Below, in pieces: positions 31,849 through 40,778 of a stretch of 64,000 nucleotides of DNA. The number at the start of each line of letters is the position of its first letter. The first letter of the stretch is position 1. A program made the translations under genes and the position numbers. Source of the DNA: Candidatus Gastranaerophilales bacterium (lineage in GTDB: Bacteria > Cyanobacteriota > Vampirovibrionia > Gastranaerophilales > Gastranaerophilaceae); contig CALUQE010000003.1 in the NCBI GenBank assembly GCA_944322845.1, forward strand, positions 62,001 through 126,000, given 5' to 3'. The notes beneath the pieces were generated by a model, which saw nothing but the letters and a program-made list of their open reading frames with translations, searched no databases and was not told the DNA's origin.

Positions 31849-33555
31849 ATGCAAGTTTCAAAACGTTTGGTAGTAAGAAAAGAAATTCCGATGGATAATT
31901 CCAAAGACCTGATCACGTCTATGGATGTTGCAATGGCAGAATATTATTGCAAAAACAATAATTACGAAAGAGGGCTTGAAATATACAGGGAGGCTATTTC
32001 AAGCATAACTGATGAAGCTGAAAGAAACAGCGTTATTACTCAATACATAAATCAGGCAATACACTACGCACAAAAATTAAATCTTGATAAAAAGTATATT
32101 GAGGCTATAGAACAGTACCGGAATATAATGAAATATTCAGGTTTTCCGATAAACATTTATAAAAATATCGGACTTTGCATGAAGTCAATAGGAAATGCCG
32201 ATCTGGCCATCAAATTCCTTAAACGCTTTGAAGAAATTTCTCCGGATAAAGAAGACGTCTACGTATATCTTGCAGACCTCACATACACTGATATCAAGGA
32301 TAACAAAAAGGCTATCGAATACTACGAAAAAGCACTTGCAAAGAATCCTAATAACTTTTCAATCTACAATATGCTCGGACACTTATACTCCACATGTTAT
32401 CAGGATAAATATAAAGAAAAACAGATTGACTATCTTACAAAAGCTTACGAACTTGCTCCGAATAACAGAATTATTGTCAAAAACCTTGCTTATGTATACG
32501 GTAAATTTGATGAAATACAAAAAGCAGATGAATTTTATTCAAAACTTATGTACCTGAATCCGACACATTCGGATTTACACGCATACGGTGCATATCTTGT
32601 TCGCCACCAGCGTTTCTCGGAAGGCTTTAAATTCCTGCAGCACAGATTCCAGAAAGAAGATTTAAAAAATGTTGCCTTCCCGCAGCTATTCTCTTCTAAA
32701 AAGAAAAAGTGGAACATAAAAGTTGACATAAAAGATAAGCGCATACTTGTACATTTTGAACAAGGTTTTGGTGACTCTATTATGTTTATACGATTCATTG
32801 ACGAACTCAAAAAGATGTGTAAAGAAGTTTCTGTTGTTGTTCAAAGGCAGCTTATAGAATTGTTTAAAGATTCAAAGCTCGGCGTTGAAATTTATACGGA
32901 AGATCAAATTCCAAGCATAAATTATGATTATTGGATTCCGATGATGGATCTGCCGATTGTATGCGAAACTAAGCCAAGCACTATTCCAAAAGCCGGCGGA
33001 TATTTGAAAGTTCCAAAAACAAAAATCAACGCCTATAAGAAAGAACACATCAACGACAATGATAAAATCAAAATCGGTATTGCTTACGAAGGTACTCTTG
33101 CCTCCAAAGAAACAGACAGAGACATTCCGCTGCACTTCCTGTACCCGTTGATGGAACTTCCGGATGTTGAAGTATACAGTTTTCAGGTTGATGATTTAAC
33201 CAATCAGATGGACAGAATTCCGCCGGAGGCAAAACTCACCAGACTCGGAAGAACCTTTAAGAACTGGGAAGACACTGCCTGCGCAATGAAATGTATGGAT
33301 TTAATGGTAACAACCGATAACGGTGTTATGAACCTTGCCGGTGCACTGGGCGTTAAAACATTCGGTCTATTTAACAGAATTGTTGAATGGAGATGGTTTA
33401 AAGTTGAAGGTGATGATATCGCCTGGTACAAGAGCATTAAACCGTTCCAGTGCCCGACATCAGGAGCCTGGGATGTTCCTGTCGGAAAAGTTATGGAAGA
33501 AGTTGAAAAAATGAGATGCCAAAAAGTTGCAGAGAAGATTAAAGGTAAAATCTAA
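31849..33555 (+). CDS. TPR-repeat glycosyltransferase, GT9-like C-terminal domain
   Basis: 568 residues, cytoplasmic. Residues about 25-285 are tetratricopeptide repeats (GYARALEIYREA-like helices: ERGLEIYREAISSI, DLAIKFLKRFEEISPDKEDVYVYLADLT, KAIEYYEKALAKNPNNFSIYNMLGHLY in part). From about 300 there is a GT-B fold with two-sided motifs: HFEQGFGDSIMFIRFIDEL and, near the end, CMDLMVTTDNGVMNLAGALGVKTFGLF, as in ADP-heptose glycosyltransferases and TPR-linked GT relatives. So it may transfer a sugar onto a protein or glycan. Donor and acceptor are unknown. A convergent AAA+ gene ends 8 bp away. Confidence 0.85.
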   Translation: MQVSKRLVVRKEIPMDNSKDLITSMDVAMAEYYCKNNNYERGLEIYREAISSITDEAERNSVITQYINQAIHYAQKLNLDKKYIEAIEQYRNIMKYSGFPINIYKNIGLCMKSIGNADLAIKFLKRFEEISPDKEDVYVYLADLTYTDIKDNKKAIEYYEKALAKNPNNFSIYNMLGHLYSTCYQDKYKEKQIDYLTKAYELAPNNRIIVKNLAYVYGKFDEIQKADEFYSKLMYLNPTHSDLHAYGAYLVRHQRFSEGFKFLQHRFQKEDLKNVAFPQLFSSKKKKWNIKVDIKDKRILVHFEQGFGDSIMFIRFIDELKKMCKEVSVVVQRQLIELFKDSKLGVEIYTEDQIPSINYDYWIPMMDLPIVCETKPSTIPKAGGYLKVPKTKINAYKKEHINDNDKIKIGIAYEGTLASKETDRDIPLHFLYPLMELPDVEVYSFQVDDLTNQMDRIPPEAKLTRLGRTFKNWEDTACAMKCMDLMVTTDNGVMNLAGALGVKTFGLFNRIVEWRWFKVEGDDIAWYKSIKPFQCPTSGAWDVPVGKVMEEVEKMRCQKVAEKIKGKI

Positions 33556-33563
33556 TAATTTGC

Positions 33564-34892
33564 CTAGTGTTTAGAAAATAACACTGCCAGTTTTTGCCAG
33601 AATGTTAATTTTCCTACAGGGTCATTATTACTGCCGCTTCCGCTGCCTTTTTTCACATCCATAAGTTTATTGGTTTTGCTTGCAGCTTCACCGTTCATCT
33701 TCATTGCCTCCTGAAGATATTTAACCTTAAACGGATGTTTCTTTAGGTCGGAATCGGAGACTTTTTTCAAAGAACTTCCGAAAATCTTTCCGGCTTCTTT
33801 AGCAATAAGTTCAACTTCACCGTTTGAATAACCTTCTCTTTCAAGTTTACTTACAAAACTCTTAAATTCACTGCTCTTAAAGAATTTGTCTTTATCTATC
33901 GCGCCGATATCTTTAAGGTACATTTCCAGTAAAGCGCTTATCTGTTTCTTATTAGGAAGCGGAACTTCGATTTTGTTATTAAATCTTCTTAATGCAATCG
34001 GATCTACAATTCCGTTTTTCGGATGATAGTTAGAAGTTGCAATAACAGTTACGTTAGCGCATTTATCTCTGAGCTTATCAAGACCGGTCAAGACAGCTGC
34101 TCTTGATTTTGCAACTTCTTCCGCGCCGTGCTGGCCGTCAGGAACTTTTCTCATAACCGCATCAATTTCATCAATACAGACAACAAACTTTTTGTCTTTT
34201 TGTGCATTTGCTTTTGCTATTATCTCGTCAAAGCAGCTGCTGATTCTCATACTTGCAGCATCTTTGTACGGAGAACCCAGATCAGGATACTTAATACATG
34301 TGAACATAGAGCCTGTTTCCTGTGCAAATTGTTTTGCGACATAAGTTTTACCTGTACCGCCGTGGCCGTATAAGTACATAATATCAATGTTATTGCCGAC
34401 TCCGCCCCATTTTTTTGCATCGTCTGACAACCCCAGGTTGGAAATTATATTATCAAAAGCTTTTTTAAGTGATTTTGCAGTTGTCTTGGAATCCAGAGGT
34501 GCAACGGTTTTTTGAGTTCCAAAATCTTCCCATTTCAAATTAACTTTTGTCAGAGCTTTCAATTCATCATTAGCATGGTTTCCGGCAGCAGCCGCCTTTC
34601 CAAACTTTTTTAACCCGATAGCTCCAAGTACGCCGAGCGCCGCAGTTGTTAAAAATCCTAATGCGATTCCCACCTGTGCTGCAACTCCGACTTTATTCCA
34701 GTTTTGCTGTGATTTTGCCTGTTTTTCCGCTCTCTGTTCCGCCATAGCCTGCATCATAAAAACATCATCCGCCGGCATTTCCTGAGGCATCGGAGGGGTG
34801 TATCTGTTATTGTAGTTTACATTGTTAACGGGAATTGCTGCCGCCTGAGCATCCGCTTTGAATCTGATATTGTTGTTTAACTGCATTGTCAT
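33564..34892 (-). CDS. Membrane-anchored AAA+ ATPase 1
   Basis: 442 residues. N-terminus MTMQLNNNIRFKADAQ with an R-F-K-A motif, then a Pro/Asn-rich stretch, then a membrane segment at about 68-96 (VGVAAQVGIALGFLTTAALGVLGAIGL). AAA+ core: Walker A GHGGTGKT (176-183), Walker B FVVCIDEIDAVM (236-247), sensor-1-like TVIATSNYHPKN and an arginine pair A-L-R-R-F. It ends with a Gly/Ser-rich tail and F-W-Q-K-L-A-V-L. No protease, helicase or other effector domain is attached. It lies 82 bp from a second such gene on the same strand. The likely role is ATP-driven remodelling near the membrane, which is an inference. Confidence 0.85.
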   Translation of the reverse strand: MTMQLNNNIRFKADAQAAAIPVNNVNYNNRYTPPMPQEMPADDVFMMQAMAEQRAEKQAKSQQNWNKVGVAAQVGIALGFLTTAALGVLGAIGLKKFGKAAAAGNHANDELKALTKVNLKWEDFGTQKTVAPLDSKTTAKSLKKAFDNIISNLGLSDDAKKWGGVGNNIDIMYLYGHGGTGKTYVAKQFAQETGSMFTCIKYPDLGSPYKDAASMRISSCFDEIIAKANAQKDKKFVVCIDEIDAVMRKVPDGQHGAEEVAKSRAAVLTGLDKLRDKCANVTVIATSNYHPKNGIVDPIALRRFNNKIEVPLPNKKQISALLEMYLKDIGAIDKDKFFKSSEFKSFVSKLEREGYSNGEVELIAKEAGKIFGSSLKKVSDSDLKKHPFKVKYLQEAMKMNGEAASKTNKLMDVKKGSGSGSNNDPVGKLTFWQKLAVLFSKH

Positions 34893-34974
34893 AATAATTT
34901 CACCTAAAAAATTAAACCTTCATAATTTATATAAAACAATTTTCTGACAAAAATTGCCTTTTTGTTACATTATT

Positions 34975-36147
34975 TTAAATAGTTGTTTTCAAATCCGCAA
35001 GCAGTTTCACAAAATCCGCATCCGTAAAATTCATCTCATGCTGCTTACTTTTGATTGTTTTTAGGATATCAATAATATCAACGGATTTTTCCGTACCTTT
35101 AATTGAAGCAGCAGTTGCATCATAGATTGAATCAAGTGTTCTGAATGAAGTATTGTGTTCCGGTTTTGCTAAAAATTCCGCAATCTTATTTAACTCGGCG
35201 GAATTAGTTTTAAGCTTGTCACTTACCATAGAAGCGTCTTTATAATGGTATTTTACGGAATTTACAATCTGATCTTTTGTCGGAAGATCAACCAGAACTT
35301 TCTCGCTGAATCTGTCTAACATCGGTCTGTCTAACTTCTTACCGCCAACTACAATGCCTTTTTCAATATCAATAGGCAGGTTGGTTGCGCCGATTGTTAT
35401 AATATTGTCACGTTTGCCGAGTTTTTCGGTAAAGCATTTCTTAAATTCATTGAGCATATCGTTTGAATGTTTTGCACTCAAACTATTATCAACCATCATG
35501 ACTGAATCAATCTCATCAATGAATACAAAGAATTTCTTAGCAGGATTAGCATCCGCTTCTTTGCAAATCATATCAACGGCTTTATTCAAGTTACGTTCGC
35601 TAACACTCTGATATTCAGAACCGAGACTTGTTACATCAAGAGAAGCAAACTTGGAATCAGGAAATTCTTTTGCAAGAGCTTTTGCAAAAGTTGTCTTACC
35701 CGTTCCCGGAGGGCCGTATAATAAAACCGACTTGGTTGGCTTACCTCCTCTGTTTTTAAGGACTTGAGGATTCTCAACACTGTTTTTAAATTTATTCATA
35801 AAGTTTTTTAAGCTCTCCGGCAGTGCTAAATCATCAATTTTAGCTGATTTACCCAAATCTGACCAGATTTCTTTAAGTTCACTTACCGGTTTATCCAAAC
35901 TTTTACCCTGCTTTGCCATAAAATACAGGCTGCCTATTGCAGTTAATGCAAGTGTTCCGAGAAAACCGTAATAGAAATATTCTTTACGCTTAGCATTCTT
36001 TTTTGCTTTTTCTTGCTCTTTGATAAAACTATCAATATCATTGCTGGTTGCAGGCGTCAAAGCCGCTGCCTTGAAGTTCGGCTTGCTGCTTATTGTTGTT
36101 TTTTGCGGTACTAATGCCGTTGTTGTAATTGGATTAATTTCGCTCAT
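34975..36147 (-). CDS. Membrane-anchored AAA+ ATPase 2 (paralogue)
   Basis: 390 residues, with the same order of parts as its neighbour: a short N-terminal P-N-F-K-A-A motif at about 23-28, a membrane span at about 57-78 (YFYYGFLGTLALTAIGSLYFMA) after a Lys-rich run, then an AAA+ domain with Walker A GPPGTGKT (145-152), Walker B FFVFIDEIDSVMM and an I-G-A-T-N-L-P sensor 1 with R in L-D-R-F. It resembles the classical AAA/FtsH subgroup without a metalloprotease domain. A C-terminal helical lid is present. The gene is upstream of ATPase 1, so they could be one operon and form a hetero-oligomer. Confidence 0.85.
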   Translation of the reverse strand: MSEINPITTTALVPQKTTISSKPNFKAAALTPATSNDIDSFIKEQEKAKKNAKRKEYFYYGFLGTLALTAIGSLYFMAKQGKSLDKPVSELKEIWSDLGKSAKIDDLALPESLKNFMNKFKNSVENPQVLKNRGGKPTKSVLLYGPPGTGKTTFAKALAKEFPDSKFASLDVTSLGSEYQSVSERNLNKAVDMICKEADANPAKKFFVFIDEIDSVMMVDNSLSAKHSNDMLNEFKKCFTEKLGKRDNIITIGATNLPIDIEKGIVVGGKKLDRPMLDRFSEKVLVDLPTKDQIVNSVKYHYKDASMVSDKLKTNSAELNKIAEFLAKPEHNTSFRTLDSIYDATAASIKGTEKSVDIIDILKTIKSKQHEMNFTDADFVKLLADLKTTI

Positions 36148-36307
36148 AAGAACTCCTACACTTGTCCTTCTAACATGTATAAAACAAAAGAATTAACAAA
36201 ATTGCGCCATTTGTAAAGAATTGTAAAAATTTTTCTTACATGTCTAAAGTTTTAACAAAAAATGCCGATAACAATAATATATAAAAGGGACAATAAAGGA
36301 AAGAAAA

Positions 36308-37297
36308 ATGGGATTAGCCTGCTCAAATATTAGACTATTAACATTGACCGCCCGCAAAGCCGATTGCGAGTACGGCATTTCCGTTGCTTCCATGAGAAAG
36401 ATGGCAGTAACCAGAGAGCAGAGCGCCCTGGCTCAGGAATATAACAGCAAACTTCAGTCAAAGAGTATTGCTTATTATGATAACGGACAGTACAACAAAA
36501 TTAATTACAACTATCTGATGGGATATGGTTCAAACTATACTGCAATTACTTCCGGAAATAAAGCTTTAAAAGATGAAAATTCAATGATTTTAACCGACTA
36601 TAAAGGTCAGGTTGTTTTGAGCTCTGACTATGCAAACGCAATAACTGCGGTACTCGGTTCTTCCGCTATGGATTCTCAGGGCAGAGGCGGAACCTTTTCT
36701 TCGGAACAGATACCAGCAATACTTGCTGAATTAATTCCGGGATATACAGAAGAACAATTCAAATCTGTTATTGACGGAGACGGCGTTACAACAAGTTATG
36801 ACGCAAACGGAGTCCAGACAATCACCGGAGAGAGCACAGGAAACACAACAACAGTAGATAATTCTGATACAACAACTTCAATTCTTCAGGAAATTGTTGA
36901 CTTTTATTATCCTATTTTTCAAGCAGCTGCAGCAAACGGCTGGACAACTGAATATAATAACGAAATTAAAACTAACGACAATTATATAAGCGACGGACTG
37001 GTGAGCGGTACTTTGCAGCTTGCAACAGTAAATGACGAAGGTAATTATGACCCTGACTGCTCTCTTACATACTTTGTAACAGCAGGACTTGTCGAATCAA
37101 GAACCGATTCTGACGTCCGAGAAGAAATAACAGCCTGGTACGAAGCAGAAAAAGCTGCTATTTCAGAAAAAGAAAACTGGCTTGATATTGAAATTGACAA
37201 CCTTTCAACAGAGCTTGAATCAATAAATACAGAAATTCAATCTGTTAAATCCTTAATTGATGATGCTATAAGCTCTGTATTTGATTGGGGAAGCTAA
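36308..37297 (+). CDS. Hypothetical protein with conserved-looking N-terminus
   Basis: 329 residues, unknown. A strong AAAGGAAAG precedes the ATG. The first 50 residues (MGLACSNIRLLTLTARKADCEYGISVAS in part, then EQSALAQEYNSKL) look like a distinct module. From memory, similar starts occur in other proteins of this lineage. Residues about 55-260 are polar and Thr/Asn/Tyr/Ser-rich. The C-terminal 60 residues are a coiled coil (EKENWLDIEIDNLSTELESINTEI in part). There is no signal peptide or membrane span. It could be a secreted or type III exported structural protein, but that is speculative. Confidence 0.6.
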   Translation: MGLACSNIRLLTLTARKADCEYGISVASMRKMAVTREQSALAQEYNSKLQSKSIAYYDNGQYNKINYNYLMGYGSNYTAITSGNKALKDENSMILTDYKGQVVLSSDYANAITAVLGSSAMDSQGRGGTFSSEQIPAILAELIPGYTEEQFKSVIDGDGVTTSYDANGVQTITGESTGNTTTVDNSDTTTSILQEIVDFYYPIFQAAAANGWTTEYNNEIKTNDNYISDGLVSGTLQLATVNDEGNYDPDCSLTYFVTAGLVESRTDSDVREEITAWYEAEKAAISEKENWLDIEIDNLSTELESINTEIQSVKSLIDDAISSVFDWGS

Positions 37298-37344
37298 TAT
37301 TTTAAGTAACTAATTTCCTTTTCCTTTTATATAACTTATATTAA

Positions 37345-37374
37345 AAAGACTTGCCTTAAACGACAAGTCTTTCT
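37345..37374. terminator. Terminator between 36308 gene and aspS
   Basis: AAAGACTTG/CAAGTCTTT 9-bp stem with a 10-nt loop. T/A runs on both sides allow both convergent genes to use it. Confidence 0.85.
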
Positions 37375-37392
37375 TTTATAGATATTTCATTT

Positions 37393-39177
37393 TTAATTTT
37401 TTGTTACCGTGCTTTTTATATGGAGCTCTCTCATTTGCTGTAAAGAAGCTTCTCCCGGAGCATCACTCATCAAGTCTTTTGCACTTGCATTTTTAGGAAA
37501 CGCAATAACATCACGGATTGAATCTGTTCTGCAAAGCAGAGCGACAAGTCTGTCCAAACCGATTGCAAGACCTGCATGAGGCGGTGTACCGTATTGAAGA
37601 GCGTTAACCATAAATCCGAATTTTTCGGTAGCTTCTTCCTCAGTAAGTCCAAGAGCCTTAAAGATTTTCTTCTGTACTTCTGAAGAGTGGATTCTGACAG
37701 ATCCACCGCCGAGTTCGGTGCCATTATAGACAATATCATAAGCAATTGACTTAACATTACCGAGATCACCGCTGTCAAGTTTATCAAGGTCATTAAGGTT
37801 AGGAGAAGTAAACGGATGGTGCATTGCCATATATCTGCCTTCTTCATCCGACCATTCAAACATAGGAAAGTCTACAACCCAGAGAAGATTGTGCTTACTT
37901 TCGTCAATCAGGTTAAGAGATTTTCCAAAATGTAATCTTAATCTGCCCATAATGTCGTAAACGAGTTTCGGCTTATCAGCAACAAAGAAAATTATATCCC
38001 CTGCCTGTGCACCGGCTCTTTCCTGAATAGCCTTTGCCTGTTCTTCCGTTACAAACTTCAATACAGGTGATTTAGCCGTGCCGTCATCATTGTAGATAAT
38101 ATTAGCAAGAGCTTTTGCGCCAAATGAAACAGCAAGTTTTGTAATATCATCAATATCTTTTCTTGAATATTTAGCACCGCCCGGAATTCTAATACCTCTA
38201 ACGATACCGCCGTTTTGAAGAGTGCTTTTTACAATTTCAAAATTAGATTCTAAAATGATATCGCCTATATCAAATAATTCCAGACCAAATCTTGTATCCG
38301 GTTTATCTGAACCATATCTGTCCATAGCTTCCTGCCAAGGCATTTGAATGAACGGAGGTTTAATCTCAACTCCTGCTGCCTTGAAAGCATCGACAAGAAG
38401 TCCTTCTACAACCTTGATTACATCAGGCTGTTCCACAAAAGACATTTCCATATCAATTTGTGTAAATTCAGGTTGTCTGTCGGCTCTTAAATCCTCATCA
38501 CGGAAGCATTTTGCTATCTGGTAATACTTTTCAATACCGCCTACCATCAATAATTGCTTAAAAATCTGCGGAGATTGCGGGAGGGCAAAGAATTTGCCAG
38601 GTTGAACACGGGAAGGAACAAGATAATCTCTTGCACCTTCCGGAGTTGTTTTAATCAATATCGGTGTTTCAACTTCCAAAAAGTCCTGATTGTTCAAATA
38701 ATTTCTTACCGCCTGAACAATATTGTGTCTTGTTTTCAGGTTATGAAGCATTTTTTCGTTTCTGATATCAAGGTATCTGTATTTAAGTCTGATATCTTCA
38801 GAAACATTATCGTCACCGAGAACGAAAGGAAGAACCTTTGATTCCGCAAGAATTTCTACATATTCAGGATACATTTCTACCTGACCTGTAGGATATTTTT
38901 CATTATAAGTTTCTTCCGGTCTCTTTGTAACTTTTCCCTTAACCATAATCACATATTCGCTTCTGATTTTTTCAAAAGCTTTATGCACCTCAGGATTAAT
39001 CTGCGGATTTGCTACAAGCTGGAAAAAACCGCTTCTGTCACGAAGCTCTATAAACAGAATACCGCCTAAATCCCTTACCGTAGAAACCCAGCCGGATAAA
39101 GTAACTTCTTCATTCAAATTGCTTAGATTTAATTCGCCACAATTATTTGATTTCATTCTGGTCTTCAATTTATTCAT
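37393..39177 (-). CDS. aspS: Aspartyl-tRNA synthetase
   Basis: 594 residues, class II, bacterial type with the GAD insertion. OB-fold anticodon domain at the N-terminus (SGWVSTVRDLGGILFIELRDRSG in part). Class II motif 2 FRDEDLRADRQPEFTQIDMEMSF in part. GAD domain around 290-420. Motif 3 GLAIGLDRLVALL near the C-terminus (about 552-564). It charges tRNA-Asp, and if no separate AsnRS/Gat exists may also act on tRNA-Asn; this cannot be judged here. It is single, with a terminator downstream. No anomaly. Confidence 0.97.
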   Translation of the reverse strand: MNKLKTRMKSNNCGELNLSNLNEEVTLSGWVSTVRDLGGILFIELRDRSGFFQLVANPQINPEVHKAFEKIRSEYVIMVKGKVTKRPEETYNEKYPTGQVEMYPEYVEILAESKVLPFVLGDDNVSEDIRLKYRYLDIRNEKMLHNLKTRHNIVQAVRNYLNNQDFLEVETPILIKTTPEGARDYLVPSRVQPGKFFALPQSPQIFKQLLMVGGIEKYYQIAKCFRDEDLRADRQPEFTQIDMEMSFVEQPDVIKVVEGLLVDAFKAAGVEIKPPFIQMPWQEAMDRYGSDKPDTRFGLELFDIGDIILESNFEIVKSTLQNGGIVRGIRIPGGAKYSRKDIDDITKLAVSFGAKALANIIYNDDGTAKSPVLKFVTEEQAKAIQERAGAQAGDIIFFVADKPKLVYDIMGRLRLHFGKSLNLIDESKHNLLWVVDFPMFEWSDEEGRYMAMHHPFTSPNLNDLDKLDSGDLGNVKSIAYDIVYNGTELGGGSVRIHSSEVQKKIFKALGLTEEEATEKFGFMVNALQYGTPPHAGLAIGLDRLVALLCRTDSIRDVIAFPKNASAKDLMSDAPGEASLQQMRELHIKSTVTKN

Positions 39178-39242
39178 CTCCCTATTAAAAACTGTATTGC
39201 TCTAAAATCGTAACAAAAACAGGGCTAAAAGTAAACATTAGG

Positions 39243-39596
39243 CTAAACCTCTATATTTAGCGCTTTACCTTCCTGTTTTAATTTCTTTTTAGCCTGTTGT
39301 GAAAGTTCTGAAAACTCGGATTTTATCAGAGCATATTCCTTATTCATACTTTCAGCAATTTTTTTTTCATAATATCCGGGTCCTTTTAAAAATTTTAAAA
39401 AACCCGTTTTCTGAATAGGCTCAATAAACCCGTCCATCCTCTGAAAAAAATCTTTCGGACTGTTTGCGGATATTGTACTCAGCATATCCCTTTGAAAAAT
39501 CAATCTGTCAACAAGTTCTGCGGCTTGCTTATTATGTGCCTTCTGCCAGAATGCAGCAGACTGTATGTATCTTTTATTACTTTCTACTTTCAGCAT
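39243..39596 (-). CDS. Small hypothetical protein
   Basis: 117 residues, not recognised. Mainly helical and basic (KAHNKQAAELVDRLIFQRDML, then YEKKIAESMNKEYALIKSEFSELSQQAKKKLKQEG in part). No membrane span or signal peptide. It lies 57 bp downstream of the 39654 gene and 65 bp upstream of aspS on the same strand. It may be co-transcribed with either. It ends with a plausible stop, and the opposite strand has no better ORF. Confidence 0.55.
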   Translation of the reverse strand: MLKVESNKRYIQSAAFWQKAHNKQAAELVDRLIFQRDMLSTISANSPKDFFQRMDGFIEPIQKTGFLKFLKGPGYYEKKIAESMNKEYALIKSEFSELSQQAKKKLKQEGKALNIEV

Positions 39597-39653
39597 AGTG
39601 TGTATTTCCTCGTATAAATATTGTATTACAAAAAATTTTTGAGATTGTATTTA

Positions 39654-40169
39654 TTAAAATCTTTTTGTTTCAGGTTCAATTCCAACTTTATTCAAAAACT
39701 TCATTTCCTGAGGTTCGGCATTATTCACAACAAGCTTTGAATTGCCGTTCAAATTTTTGATATTTTCAAGCATTGTTGATGCAATATGCTTTATTGAACG
39801 TTTTGAACGCTTTTGTTCATATGCATATTTAGGATTCGTACCGATTTTGAAAACCTCTGTTTCTTTGCCTTTTGTAATTTTATCCGTACTAATCAGCCCG
39901 AGAACTTTTGAGCTGTCGACATTTCTAAAATTATTACTTTGCAGAGTCAGTCCATAAATCTGAGCATCTTTGCCAAGAATTTCAGCTTCTTCCGCAATGC
40001 CTGCAGATAAATTCTTTCCGCCCCAGAGAGTTTTAATTTCTGCAAGAGCCTTTACGTCATTTTTTGAACCGGTATTAAATTTAACAAAATTCACCTTTTT
40101 ACCGTTCAGATTAACACGTCTCACCAAACCTGCGCCAAATTGTAAATTATTAGTACTCTGTATTTGCAT
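39654..40169 (-). CDS. Hypothetical protein with FGAG N-terminal motif
   Basis: 171 residues. It starts MQIQSTNNLQFGAGLVRRVNLNGKKVN. This short start with a Phe-Gly-Ala-Gly is the same kind of N-terminus as in 15510, 33564 and 34975. The body has alternating strands and helices (KNDVKALAEIKTLWGGKNLSAGIAEEAEILGKD in part, IYGLTLQSNNFRN). The ending is KFLNKVGIEPETKRF. The LWGG..LS.GI and LGLIST parts weakly suggest an acetyltransferase-like (GNAT) fold: the conserved acceptor-like ...NFLNKVGFEPE... tail is common in GNATs. This is a guess. Confidence 0.55.
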   Translation of the reverse strand: MQIQSTNNLQFGAGLVRRVNLNGKKVNFVKFNTGSKNDVKALAEIKTLWGGKNLSAGIAEEAEILGKDAQIYGLTLQSNNFRNVDSSKVLGLISTDKITKGKETEVFKIGTNPKYAYEQKRSKRSIKHIASTMLENIKNLNGNSKLVVNNAEPQEMKFLNKVGIEPETKRF

Positions 40170-40218
40170 ATAAATTTCCTTCCTTTTTCAGAAATAAAAA
40201 CCGTGAAAGAAATTTTTG

Positions 40219-40761
40219 CTAGTACTTGAAACAAGTTGTTTCGTGGTCATTTACAATCCCGATTGCCTGCAGATAAGAATAAATAATTACAGAGCCTGTG
40301 TATTTCATCCCGCGCTTCTTTAAATCTTTTGAAATTCTGTCGGAAAGTTCTGTTTTGACAGGAAATTCATCCGTAGTATTTTTAATAACTTTATCATTCG
40401 TAAAACCCCAGATATAATTTGCAAAACTGCCAAATTCTTTCTGAATCTGAATAAACATTTTTGCGTTGCTAATTGCAGCCTCTATTTTGCCCCTGCTTCT
40501 TATTATTCCTTCATTATTAAGCAGTTCGCTGATTTTAGCATCATCATATTCAGAAACTTTTTTAACATCAAAATTATCAAACGCTTTTCTGAAAGCTTCA
40601 CGTTTTTTGAGAACCGTAATCCATGCCAGCCCCGCCTGAAAACCTTCTAAAATAAGGAGTTCAAACAAATCTCTGTCATCATGTTTCGGTACGCCCCACT
40701 CTTCGTCGTGGTATTTTATATAAATCTCTGATTTTTCATCAACCCAAAAACATCTTTTCAT
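40219..40761 (-). CDS. tag: DNA-3-methyladenine glycosylase I
   Basis: 180 residues. Base-excision repair of 3-methyladenine, cytoplasm. Start CFWVDEKSEIYIKYHDEEWGVP with Cys4 and His17 of the zinc site (the partner ligands are H and C in the C-terminal N-D-H-E-T-T-C). The helix-hairpin region with L-E-G-F-Q-A-G-L-A-W-I-T-V-L-K-K-R and F-x-x-F matches Tag, including the E residue needed for base recognition in family descriptions. Normal length. 18 bp follow the upstream EamA stop, so it probably shares a transcript with it. Confidence 0.95.
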   Translation of the reverse strand: MKRCFWVDEKSEIYIKYHDEEWGVPKHDDRDLFELLILEGFQAGLAWITVLKKREAFRKAFDNFDVKKVSEYDDAKISELLNNEGIIRSRGKIEAAISNAKMFIQIQKEFGSFANYIWGFTNDKVIKNTTDEFPVKTELSDRISKDLKKRGMKYTGSVIIYSYLQAIGIVNDHETTCFKY

Positions 40762-40778
40762 AAATACATTTTCTCCCT

